From Flavobacterium hiemivividum (GTDB taxonomy: Bacteria > Bacteroidota > Bacteroidia > Flavobacteriales > Flavobacteriaceae): a DNA stretch of 64,000 nt. The stretch's first letter is position 1; every line of letters starts with the position of its first letter. Shown here piece after piece: positions 51,878 to 59,808 of the stretch. The notes below the pieces were generated by a model. It was not told where the DNA came from. It did not search any database and saw only the letters and a program-made list of their open reading frames with translations. The stretch spans positions 1 to 64,000 of the forward strand of contig NZ_SMFO01000014.1 in the NCBI RefSeq assembly GCF_004349145.1. The letters run 5' to 3'. The translations under genes were made by a program, and so were the position numbers.

Positions 51878-54091
51878 CTAAAATTTATAAGCTATTTTAG
51901 CTTTCATGAAAAACGGTGTTCCAGGTGTAAAGTGAATTTCCTCTACACTGTTTGTTTCGTCCTTCAACCTTGATTCCGTGGCAAATTGGGTTTCATTCCA
52001 TTCTGTATTCAATAAATTCTCTACTGAAACTCCAAAAGTAACCGACTTGTACTCGTAACTCACATTCATATCTGTTACAAAATAACCTTTGGCCACGATC
52101 GAATTATCTTCGTTTGCTGGTCTGTTTTTTAAGTATCTATAACGAAGACCTCCTGAAAACCCATTCCAATTTTGAAAACTCAATCCGCCAGTAGTTGTAA
52201 AATCTGGTGCTAACGGAATATAATCTTGTCCTTTTACTTCATCGATACTCCTTGCATAGGTATAAGTCGCATCAGTATCAAAGTACAACCAGTCATTTAA
52301 TTGATAACGCAATCCCAAATCAGCTCCCATACGTTTTGTCTTTCCGCTTGGTTCAATGATTCCCGCGTCGCCTACATAGACAAACTCTTGTTCTAAGTAC
52401 AAATACCAAAGTGCCGAATTAACAATTAACTTAGGAAACGGTTTCCAAATTGTACCTACATCTGCTCCAATTGAACTTGGTAATATTTGTTTTCCATTAT
52501 TTTCAACCACAACACGAGTATCATTCGAATGAAACCCTATTCCGGATTTTACAAAAAATTGTAAGTTGTTATTTTGAGAATAAATAAAGTTCAATTTTGG
52601 TGACACTTTCACTTCAGTTTCTGATTGACTCTTATAAACAGACGCTAATTTATCTTTGTAATTAAACTTGAAATAATCCAATCGTACAGCTGGATTTATC
52701 ATTAGTTTACCAAACTTTAGCTCTGTATTTAAGTAGGTAAACATATTAGTCTCATCGATATCTCCCAGTTTAATATTTTCTAAGATGATACTTCTATTTA
52801 AAGTGTGTGAAAGCTCAGTGTCAATAGTAGCATCAGCTCGAAAACCTACGCCTAATTGAAACGAAGCATCCCAATCACTCATTTTTACTTTTTTATTTAA
52901 TTCTGCATTCATCCCATAAATAGATCGGTCTTCTTTTTGCTTTATTTGGTCTCCATTAACAGGATCTTCTAAGAAAAAAGTAAAATTAGAGTACAATTCA
53001 AAATCATATTTGGAATAAAAAGCATTCGCTTTCAAGAATGTGTTTTCATCAATGGGTTTGCTTAGCGAAGCATTAAAATTTGTTCTGGATGTTTTGCCTC
53101 CTTCGGTATCATCAACTGCTCCAAATCTGGAAATAGTTCCATTATCTACTAATCGCTGTGGTATTTGTCCAGAGGCATCCCAAGTACTAGAAAAACGAGA
53201 AGCCGATACTGAAAACTTACTATTGTCATTAAGTATCGCCGAGTATTTCCCTAATAGATTAACCCTATTAAAATTTTGAGGAGAATCAAATGGACCGTCT
53301 GTTAAAATATACTCGGTAGCGATATATGCAGCCTGTTTTTTTTGGTTTCCCAAAAGATTAAATAGTCCTACTGTTCTTAAACTGTTAAACTGGCCTGCTT
53401 CTACACTTATACTGCTTTTATCTAACTTTTCTTTAGTTTGGAAAGCGACGTACCCTGCTGTAGCAAAATCCCCTTTACTCGCATAATACGCCCCTTTTCC
53501 AAAATCTATCTTCTCCACTGTTTCTGGAATGACAAAATGTAAGTCGGCATAGCCTTGACCATGTGCGTGAGACACCATATTCACTGGCATTCCATCTACT
53601 GAAATCGCAATATCAGTTCCGTGATCAATATCAAAACCTCTAAGAAATATTTGTTCTGCTTTTCCTCCGCCAGCATGTTGTCCTATAAATAATCCAGGAA
53701 CTTTTCTCAAAATTTCCTGTGAGGAATTCACCGGAGTGGTTTCCAAATCTATTTTTGAAATAACATTCAATGCCGAAAGTTGCTGTTGGATCACAATTTC
53801 ATCTAGTCTAAAGATATCGCCTTCTAAAACAATGCTAACTTCTGAACTGTTTACAGTAAAGTTTAGTTTCTTGTATCCTAAAGCAGATACTTTCAAAACA
53901 TTACCCACTTGTGATTTATCCACACTAAACATTCCCAACTCATTTGTATGGGCATGTGAATCTGTGTTACTATTTACGATATACGCGTTCTCAATTGTAT
54001 TCCCAAATTCGTCTACAACAACTCCCTTTGTGGTTTGGCCATAGGAAGCCATTCCCATGAGGGAAATTAGAATAATATAAAAATGTTTCAT
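51878..54091 (-). CDS. TonB-dependent outer-membrane receptor
   Basis: The 737-residue protein has a signal peptide (MKHFYIILISLMGMASYGQ), a carboxypeptidase-like beta sandwich (about 20-90, TTKGVVVDEFGNTIENAYIVNSNT), and a plug with SSQEILRKVPGLFIGQHAGGGKAEQIFLRGFDIDHGTDIAISVDGMPVNMVSHAHGQGYADLHFVIPE. A 22-strand barrel then ends in FMKAKIAYKF. The plug has an unusual SHAHG motif. The TPR lipoprotein and split DUF4331 genes immediately upstream suggest a coordinated uptake or surface module. Confidence 0.95.
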   Translation of the reverse strand: MKHFYIILISLMGMASYGQTTKGVVVDEFGNTIENAYIVNSNTDSHAHTNELGMFSVDKSQVGNVLKVSALGYKKLNFTVNSSEVSIVLEGDIFRLDEIVIQQQLSALNVISKIDLETTPVNSSQEILRKVPGLFIGQHAGGGKAEQIFLRGFDIDHGTDIAISVDGMPVNMVSHAHGQGYADLHFVIPETVEKIDFGKGAYYASKGDFATAGYVAFQTKEKLDKSSISVEAGQFNSLRTVGLFNLLGNQKKQAAYIATEYILTDGPFDSPQNFNRVNLLGKYSAILNDNSKFSVSASRFSSTWDASGQIPQRLVDNGTISRFGAVDDTEGGKTSRTNFNASLSKPIDENTFLKANAFYSKYDFELYSNFTFFLEDPVNGDQIKQKEDRSIYGMNAELNKKVKMSDWDASFQLGVGFRADATIDTELSHTLNRSIILENIKLGDIDETNMFTYLNTELKFGKLMINPAVRLDYFKFNYKDKLASVYKSQSETEVKVSPKLNFIYSQNNNLQFFVKSGIGFHSNDTRVVVENNGKQILPSSIGADVGTIWKPFPKLIVNSALWYLYLEQEFVYVGDAGIIEPSGKTKRMGADLGLRYQLNDWLYFDTDATYTYARSIDEVKGQDYIPLAPDFTTTGGLSFQNWNGFSGGLRYRYLKNRPANEDNSIVAKGYFVTDMNVSYEYKSVTFGVSVENLLNTEWNETQFATESRLKDETNSVEEIHFTPGTPFFMKAKIAYKF

Positions 54092-54100
54092 GTAATAGTT

Positions 54101-55399
54101 TTATAGTTGCTTTATTTTTTCTTCCATGTTAGGTCCTAATTCATAAATGCTAGAAAGTAGTTCTTTTTTTATGGGTGCTACTTTGTTCATTTCATTATTC
54201 GACTTGTAAATCATTGCCAAATGATATTGCACATTAGGTTCATAAGTTTTACCTACAACATGTTTATTTACTATTTCCAACGCTTTTTTATTATCTCCCA
54301 TATTTAAATAAGACCAAGCTAATAGATTATAAGAATCTGGAGTAGGCCTATGATCCACTTCAATTTTTGCAATTTCTAAAGCTTTGGAAGCCGTTTCTTT
54401 CGAATCAGCATAAATTAAAGTATTGTACTTATTATACATTGCTCCATAATTGTTTTTTTCGAGCATTGCAAAATAGGCATTTTTATTCACTAATGCTTCT
54501 CTTTCATTTCCTTCAAATTCAGCAATCTCCGATTTCAGTAAATAAAAATCTGGTGTATTATGTGTCAATTCGATAGCTTCTACAATTCTGTTTGCTTCTT
54601 TGGTATTTCTTTCATGAGAAAACACAATCCAAGCAATTCCTTTTAAAGCGTAGGAGTAATTGGGATCTATTTCTAATGTTTTTAAATAGTTATCATAAGA
54701 CTCTTGCAATCTACCAGCGTGACCATAAAAATCACCCAAATTAGAATACGACCATATTTTCAGGGTTTTATTATCTTCCTTTTCAGCAATATCTCTGGCT
54801 TTTTCCATGAAACTGATTGCAGTATCCAGATCTCCAATATGATCATTCCATTTAGCCAAACGAATTAAATAATCAAAATCATTCATATCCTTTATAGCAT
54901 TTAAGTTTGCTAGAGCTTCAGAATAATTTCCTAGTTCCATCTGGACATCAAAAAGTAGTTTTTGAGATTCTTTAAGGCCTTCGCCAATTGCTAAAGCTTT
55001 ATTAGCTAAAACTAAAGCTTCTTTAAATCTATGTTGCGATATATAGTTTCTTCCTAATGATCTTAAATTTGACACTCTTGAGTAGTTATTGTCAACATTC
55101 ACTTTAGTCAATAACTCTTCGGTTTTATATAAATTTTCGATATCTCCTGTATATTCAAAAACTGTAGCATAATGTGAAGCCATTAAACCTAGGTAAGTAT
55201 CTTGATTTGGAGCTGCATCATATTTTTTTTGCCAAAAATCAATTTCCTTTTTAGCAAAATCCAATGATTTATTTCCTTCAATATTCAAGTACTTATTATA
55301 ATCAGAACTATTTGTAATTTGGTTTTGTTTTTTAGTATCGCAAGCGAAAATAAAAAGGATTGTAAAAACCAACGCGGGGATAATTTTGTAAGGTTTCAT
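54101..55399 (-). CDS. TPR-repeat lipoprotein
   Basis: The 432-residue protein has a lipobox (FIFAC, Cys20). Tetratricopeptide units span about 60-420, for example YSRVSNLRSLGRNYISQHRFKEAL, TLKIWSYSNLGDFYGHAGRLQESY and SYNLLAWSYLNMGDNKKALE. Its start codon is preceded by a (CAAA)7 tract on its own strand (TTTG repeats on the plus strand). It is 9 bp upstream of the TonB receptor and probably interacts with it at the outer membrane. Confidence 0.9.
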   Translation of the reverse strand: MKPYKIIPALVFTILFIFACDTKKQNQITNSSDYNKYLNIEGNKSLDFAKKEIDFWQKKYDAAPNQDTYLGLMASHYATVFEYTGDIENLYKTEELLTKVNVDNNYSRVSNLRSLGRNYISQHRFKEALVLANKALAIGEGLKESQKLLFDVQMELGNYSEALANLNAIKDMNDFDYLIRLAKWNDHIGDLDTAISFMEKARDIAEKEDNKTLKIWSYSNLGDFYGHAGRLQESYDNYLKTLEIDPNYSYALKGIAWIVFSHERNTKEANRIVEAIELTHNTPDFYLLKSEIAEFEGNEREALVNKNAYFAMLEKNNYGAMYNKYNTLIYADSKETASKALEIAKIEVDHRPTPDSYNLLAWSYLNMGDNKKALEIVNKHVVGKTYEPNVQYHLAMIYKSNNEMNKVAPIKKELLSSIYELGPNMEEKIKQL

Positions 55400-55407
55400 A
55401 ATCTAGT

Positions 55408-55438
55408 TTTGTTTGTTTGTTTGTTTGTTTGTTTGTTT
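55408..55438. repeat. (TTTG)7 tetranucleotide microsatellite
   Basis: Seven complete TTTG units (55408-55435) plus TTT, ending 9 nt before the start codon of the minus-strand TPR lipoprotein gene. The tract lies in its 5' untranslated region. Confidence 0.9.
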
Positions 55439-55490
55439 ATGCGTAATAATTCAAAATCTAAAATATTTATCTGATTGTATATTTATTTGT

Positions 55491-55541
55491 AAAAAAAAAA
55501 CAGAGTACTATCATTAATCAAAAAGAAAGCACTCTGTTTTG
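55491..55541 (-). terminator. Terminator of the DUF4331 genes
   Basis: AAAACAGAGT and ACTCTGTTTT form a stem; on the minus strand a run of ten T follows. It separates the DUF4331 genes from the TPR lipoprotein gene. Confidence 0.75.
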
Positions 55542-55558
55542 TTTAAGTTACCTACTTA

Positions 55559-56110
55559 CTACCAAGCCGCAGCTAAATAAGGAAATGCAGATAGAAAAGG
55601 GGCGTCGTTTGCTCCTACGTTATCTTTTGTAAGTCCAGGATTAGAAGCGCCTGTTGGACCACCAAAAATCAATAGTAACTCAACATCAATAACATCATCT
55701 GCTAATGCTCTACCTGTTAGTACATTTGTACCATCAAAAAACGTAGTTGTACCAGACGTTTTAACATTTAATACATCTGTAGCCAAAAGTCCTGACAACT
55801 GATCTGCAGTTTGAGTCAAAGCATTTGTAGTATATGCCGAATTTAATGCTAATAATCTTGCCTTAAATACACTCGTATAACTTGCACCCATCATGGATGG
55901 AACAGTTGCATTAAAATTATCTTTTGGTGTTCCTGACGCAATAAACACAGTATTAATTGCTGGTCTAGCCATTTGATCTTGTTGAACATAAGTTCCTGAA
56001 AAATTAGCACTTGCTGCAGGAGAATCGTTATTATTATCGTCACAGTTAACTGAAACAAATGCAGTTACAACTGCTAATGCTATCATTTTAAATTTATTTG
56101 CTTTACTCAT
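55559..56110 (-). CDS. DUF4331 family protein, C-terminal half, lipoprotein
   Basis: The 183-residue protein has a lipobox (VSVNC, Cys23) and an Asp/Asn-rich linker. Its domain matches the second half of DUF4331: YVQQDQMARPAINTVFIASG, KDNFNATVPSMM and the late GRALADDVIDVELLLIFGGPTG. The first half is a separate upstream gene. Both have export signals, so the split is stable and not a frameshift. ATG at 56110 is chosen since it starts the lipoprotein signal; an upstream ATG would add 16 residues. Confidence 0.88.
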   Translation of the reverse strand: MSKANKFKMIALAVVTAFVSVNCDDNNNDSPAASANFSGTYVQQDQMARPAINTVFIASGTPKDNFNATVPSMMGASYTSVFKARLLALNSAYTTNALTQTADQLSGLLATDVLNVKTSGTTTFFDGTNVLTGRALADDVIDVELLLIFGGPTGASNPGLTKDNVGANDAPFLSAFPYLAAAW

Positions 56111-56186
56111 GATGTTTATATTTAATTTTTTTCGGAATTCGTGAACTTGTCGTTTCATAATTTTTAATTTTAGAAGTAATACTTAA

Positions 56187-56840
56187 TTATTGTTTTTTCT
56201 TAGTTTCAGCCCAAGTGTTTAAAGTTGCCGCAGTACCTAACATTGTTTTAGGAACTTCTACTACAATAGATAGAACATTTGTTCCTTTGAATGTGTCAGT
56301 ACCGGGATTATTAAATCCTTGTGGTGCTGTTCCGCCTAGAATTTTTTGGAATTGACCTAGATCAAAAAAGAAAGGATCGTCCCTTGGTCCTGCAAAGAAT
56401 TTCATTCCTGCTTGTGTAGATGTTATTGGAGTTGCTTTATAAGCTGAAATATCTACAGATCCAGAAGCTTTACTAATATCAATTGTACTAGAAGTACCTG
56501 CAGCTGATGGTTTGTATGGTCCAAAGAAATACATTTTATTTCCTCTTTTGATTGCTTGAATAACCAAGTCTTCTACATTGTCTCCCGTATTATCAATATT
56601 AACTTCAACCATTACATTTTCATTAAATGTTGCTGCAGCCGTCGCATTCGGGGTCAATAACCCTTGAGTGTTCACTACAAATACCATGTTGTTGTTGTCT
56701 TGTCCTTGGAAAGCATAAAAATCTGTAATGTCTGCTGCATTACCTGTTACTGCCGGAGCATCAATGTGATCCGCTGCTACTAAGATTAAGCCTGAAACCG
56801 CCACTAGCGATAGACCTAATAACATTTTTGTTTTTTTCAT
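56187..56840 (-). CDS. DUF4331 family protein, N-terminal half
   Basis: The 217-residue protein has a signal peptide ending VAADH (cleavage near ILVA-A) and the DUF4331 start DHIDAPAVTGNAADITDFYAFQ, then MVFVVNTQGLLTP, KFFAGPRDDPFFFDL and NVLSIVVEVPKTML. It ends where full-length proteins (about 400-500 residues) continue into the part encoded by the next gene. DUF4331 function is unknown. The divergent ECF sigma gene begins 243 bp away. Confidence 0.9.
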   Translation of the reverse strand: MKKTKMLLGLSLVAVSGLILVAADHIDAPAVTGNAADITDFYAFQGQDNNNMVFVVNTQGLLTPNATAAATFNENVMVEVNIDNTGDNVEDLVIQAIKRGNKMYFFGPYKPSAAGTSSTIDISKASGSVDISAYKATPITSTQAGMKFFAGPRDDPFFFDLGQFQKILGGTAPQGFNNPGTDTFKGTNVLSIVVEVPKTMLGTAATLNTWAETKKKQ

Positions 56841-57054
56841 TTTGTTATAATTTAAAAGGTTATAAAGTCATTTACGGGATTGTTTCCGTTATGGTTTTAA
56901 AAAATCTTAAATAATTCTAAATATTTTTAAAAAAAATCCGTAAACACTTAATATACAAGGTATTAATTAACAAATAAAAGAACTAAATAATTAACATTTC
57001 ATGTTTTTTTATACTAAGTTTAGAGCTATTATCTTAATTGTTGATAAGAATGTA

Positions 57055-57062
57055 TATGTTTG
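57055..57062 (+). promoter_or_regulatory. -7 promoter box of the ECF sigma gene
   Basis: TATGTTTG matches TAnnTTTG, 21 nt before the ATG; no clear -33 box, as would fit a promoter with extra control. Confidence 0.5.
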
Positions 57063-57083
57063 TATAACTAAAATTAATTAATT

Positions 57084-57614
57084 ATGACCCAAGACGAATT
57101 ATTGGTATTAATATATAAGAAGGACGATAAGGCATTTACTCACTTGTATGATATGTATTCGAAAAGTTTATTTTCAGTAATAAATGTCCTTGTAAGAAAC
57201 CGAGAAGAAGCAGAAGATGTTCTTCAAGATGTATTTGTTAAAATCTGGAAAAATATAGATTCTTATCATGAGAGTAAAGGCCGTTTCTATACTTGGATCT
57301 TAAACATAGCTAGAAATACCTCGATCGATAAACTACGTTCTAAAAATTTTAATAACAGTCAAAAAAACCTTTCCTCAGATAATTTCGTACATCTATTAGA
57401 CAGCAGCAGCAATCTATCCAATAAAATGGACACCATTGGAATTCAAGAGTTTGTAAAAAAACTGAAACCAAAATGTATTCAAATTATAGATTTATTGTTC
57501 TTTAAAGGTTATACACAACAAGAAGCGTCGGATGAGTTGGAAATTCCTTTAGGTACTGTCAAGACGCACAATAGAAATTGTATTAATGATCTAAGAAATT
57601 ATTTGAAAGTATAA
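57084..57614 (+). CDS. ECF-type RNA polymerase sigma factor
   Basis: The 176-residue protein has a region 2 (about 20-85: YDMYSKSLFSVINVLVRNREEAEDVLQDVFVKIWKNI) and region 4 (about 118-170: LLFFKGYTQQEASDELEIPLGTVKTHNRN). It lacks regions 1 and 3, as expected for an ECF sigma. It overlaps the anti-sigma gene by one base (TAATG) and is divergent from the DUF4331/TPR/TonB genes, which are its likely targets. Confidence 0.95.
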   Translation: MTQDELLVLIYKKDDKAFTHLYDMYSKSLFSVINVLVRNREEAEDVLQDVFVKIWKNIDSYHESKGRFYTWILNIARNTSIDKLRSKNFNNSQKNLSSDNFVHLLDSSSNLSNKMDTIGIQEFVKKLKPKCIQIIDLLFFKGYTQQEASDELEIPLGTVKTHNRNCINDLRNYLKV

Positions 57615-58399
57615 TGGAAACAAAAGAATATATCGACTCCGGAATTTTAGAACTTTACGTTTATGGTTTACTAAGCGAAACCGAAAGTGAAGAAGTAACA
57701 ACTATGTCTAACACGCATCCTGAAATTATGGATGAAATTATTGCTATCGAAAAAGCAATTGTGGCTTTGTCCTCTAGTTTTTCGCCTTGGCATTCAGTGG
57801 CTAATTATGAGAAAATCAAAGCCAAATTAGAACTTAAGCACACTCCTGTAATAGAAATGGAAACGTCCAGAAATTGGTCACAATACATTGGATGGGCAGC
57901 TGCTGTACTTTTGTTAGTTGGAATTGGATTCCAATACAACCAATTAGAACAAACTAACGATCAAATTGTAAGTACGGAGATCGAAAAAGTAAAAATTGAA
58001 AATGAACTCAATCAATTGGTACTAACAAATAAGTTAAACGAAACTAGCTTAGCCGTTGTGCGTGATACTAAAAATACAGTTGTAGCACTTGGTGGTCAAG
58101 CTGTAGCGCCAGAATCATCTGCAAAAGTATATTGGAACAAAGAAACCCAAGTTGTCTATGTAGATGCTTCAGGGTTACCAGAACCTCCAAAAGGAATGGT
58201 GTACCAGGTTTGGGCTCTTAAATTAAATCCTCTAACACCTACGAGCATTGGTTTATTGGATAAATTTGATGAAAACAACCAACGTATGTTCGCTGTCAAC
58301 AGCACTGCTGACGCAGAAGCCTTCGGAATTACACTTGAGCCTGCAGGCGGAAGTTTAAGCCCTACAATGGAGCAATTATATACTTTAGGAAAAGTTTAA
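57614..58399 (+). CDS. RskA-like anti-sigma factor
   Basis: The 261-residue membrane protein has an N-terminal cytosolic sigma-binding part (1-85), one membrane helix (about 92-108, YIGWAAAVLLLVGIGF), a coiled coil and a periplasmic RskA domain (about 150-261; VYWNKETQVVYVDASGLPEPPKGMVYQVWALKL). It holds the ECF sigma inactive until a periplasmic signal, probably proteolysis, releases it. The start ATG overlaps the sigma stop codon, so expression is coupled. Confidence 0.92.
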   Translation: METKEYIDSGILELYVYGLLSETESEEVTTMSNTHPEIMDEIIAIEKAIVALSSSFSPWHSVANYEKIKAKLELKHTPVIEMETSRNWSQYIGWAAAVLLLVGIGFQYNQLEQTNDQIVSTEIEKVKIENELNQLVLTNKLNETSLAVVRDTKNTVVALGGQAVAPESSAKVYWNKETQVVYVDASGLPEPPKGMVYQVWALKLNPLTPTSIGLLDKFDENNQRMFAVNSTADAEAFGITLEPAGGSLSPTMEQLYTLGKV

Positions 58400-58425
58400 T
58401 TTTCTAAAGCGTTCATAAAATCATT

Positions 58426-58458
58426 AAAAAGACTTTCAATCGAAAGTCTTTTTTTTTG
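58426..58458 (+). terminator. Terminator of the sigma/anti-sigma operon
   Basis: AAAAAGACTTTC-AATC-GAAAGTCTTTTT, a perfect 12-bp stem ending in a T tract. Confidence 0.9.
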
Positions 58459-58485
58459 TTTCATAAAGTTATAGTTTTCATTGTC

Positions 58486-58493
58486 TATATTTG
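58486..58493 (+). promoter_or_regulatory. -7 promoter box that decides the dus start
   Basis: TATATTTG matches TAnnTTTG. An upstream in-frame ATG at 58456 overlaps the preceding terminator, so translation should begin at ATG 58510. Confidence 0.6.
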
Positions 58494-58509
58494 CACAATT
58501 AAAATTTTC

Positions 58510-59454
58510 ATGAGCTATACCCTACTCTCTTCGCCTCTTCAAGGATTTACGGACTTTCGTTTTAGAAATGCCGTCAACAAGTATTTTGGAGGAATTGATA
58601 CCTATTATTCTCCCTATATTCGTTTAAACGGTAAACTTGTCATTAAAGCATCTTACGAAAGAGATATTCTTCCAGAGAATAACTTAGACCTAGAAGTGAT
58701 TCCGCAAATAATAACAAACGATGCTGATGAATTTCTATTCGTGGCCAAGTATGTTCAGGAATTAGGATATAAAGAACTGAATTGGAATCTGGGTTGCCCG
58801 TATCCAATGGTGACTAAATGTGGCATGGGTTCCGGACTTATTAGCAACACAGAGAAAATAAATAATATTCTGAACAAAGTCCACTCGGAGTCAGATATTA
58901 TTGTCTCGATGAAAATGCGTTTAGGATATGATAATACAGAAGAAATTCTTGACGTATTACCAATTTTAGAAACGTATCCAATTAAAAATGTGGCTATTCA
59001 TGCCCGCATTGGAAAACAGCTTTACAAAGGCGGCGTACATTTAGACGCTTTTCAAGAATGTGTTGATAATACTAGACTTAAATTGTATTACAACGGTGAT
59101 ATTACTTCGGTAATGAAGTTCCGCGAAATGCAAGCGCGTTTCCCTAGTATCGATCATTGGATGATAGGAAGAGGATTAATTTCAGATCCTTTCTTACCAA
59201 GTATGATTAAAAGCGACAGCTTAGAATATCCTGAAAACAAAATGGAATTATTCAGTGCTTTTCATGACACTTTATATGCAGGCTATAGCGAGTCTTTATC
59301 TGGCTCAACTCACATCTTATTGAAAATGCACCACTTATGGGAGTATTTCTCGGTTATTTTTTCGAATCCACACAAGGTGGCGAAAAATATTCGAAAAGCG
59401 AAAAGCATCCGTAATTACGAACAAACAGTGAAAGAAATTATAAAAGCAGGATAG
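58510..59454 (+). CDS. dus: tRNA-dihydrouridine synthase
   Basis: The 314-residue FMN enzyme reduces uridine in tRNA. It begins SYTLLSSPLQGFTDFRFRNAV (FMN barrel start) and has the catalytic cysteine in WNLGCPYPM (about residue 98), the phosphate motif KCGMGSGL, SMKMRLGY and the barrel end YYNGDITSV / MIGRGLISDPF. It resembles DusC in length. The ATG at 58510 is chosen because the frame upstream crosses the promoter and terminator. Confidence 0.92.
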   Translation: MSYTLLSSPLQGFTDFRFRNAVNKYFGGIDTYYSPYIRLNGKLVIKASYERDILPENNLDLEVIPQIITNDADEFLFVAKYVQELGYKELNWNLGCPYPMVTKCGMGSGLISNTEKINNILNKVHSESDIIVSMKMRLGYDNTEEILDVLPILETYPIKNVAIHARIGKQLYKGGVHLDAFQECVDNTRLKLYYNGDITSVMKFREMQARFPSIDHWMIGRGLISDPFLPSMIKSDSLEYPENKMELFSAFHDTLYAGYSESLSGSTHILLKMHHLWEYFSVIFSNPHKVAKNIRKAKSIRNYEQTVKEIIKAG

Positions 59455-59744
59455 TTTCGAACCGCTTATTAAATTATAAAATCTATCTCAGATAAATCTC
59501 CAATTTGATTTTCTCATAGCAATATTTTGTTCTGAGAAATTTGTTCTGCGCATGCAATATCTTTCGATAATAGAGCGCTGCAATATCTCTTTAGAAAACT
59601 AAAAAACTACTTTTAAATAGCTTTAAAGCAACTACAATCTATCGTGACGTTTCTGTCTTTTAGTATTGTGGTTTTACACGGAAGAAAAATAATATATAAA
59701 ATCAGAATAAAGAAAAATTCGATTTTCGAGAATATCGTAAAAAA
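59455..59744. other. Intergenic region between dus and the rpsA terminator
   Basis: No gene, repeat or strong promoter is recognised. The stretch is AT-rich and lies between the convergent ends of dus and rpsA. Confidence 0.5.
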
Positions 59745-59785
59745 CAAAGAGGCTGCTTCAAATTAAATTTGAAACAGCCTCTTAT
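59745..59785 (-). terminator. Terminator of rpsA
   Basis: AGAGGCTGCTTCAAATT pairs with ATTTGAAACAGCCTCT; on the minus strand a T-rich tail follows. It lies 25 bp after the rpsA stop. Confidence 0.85.
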
Positions 59786-59808
59786 GTATTATAAGAAAGA
59801 TTAAGAGA

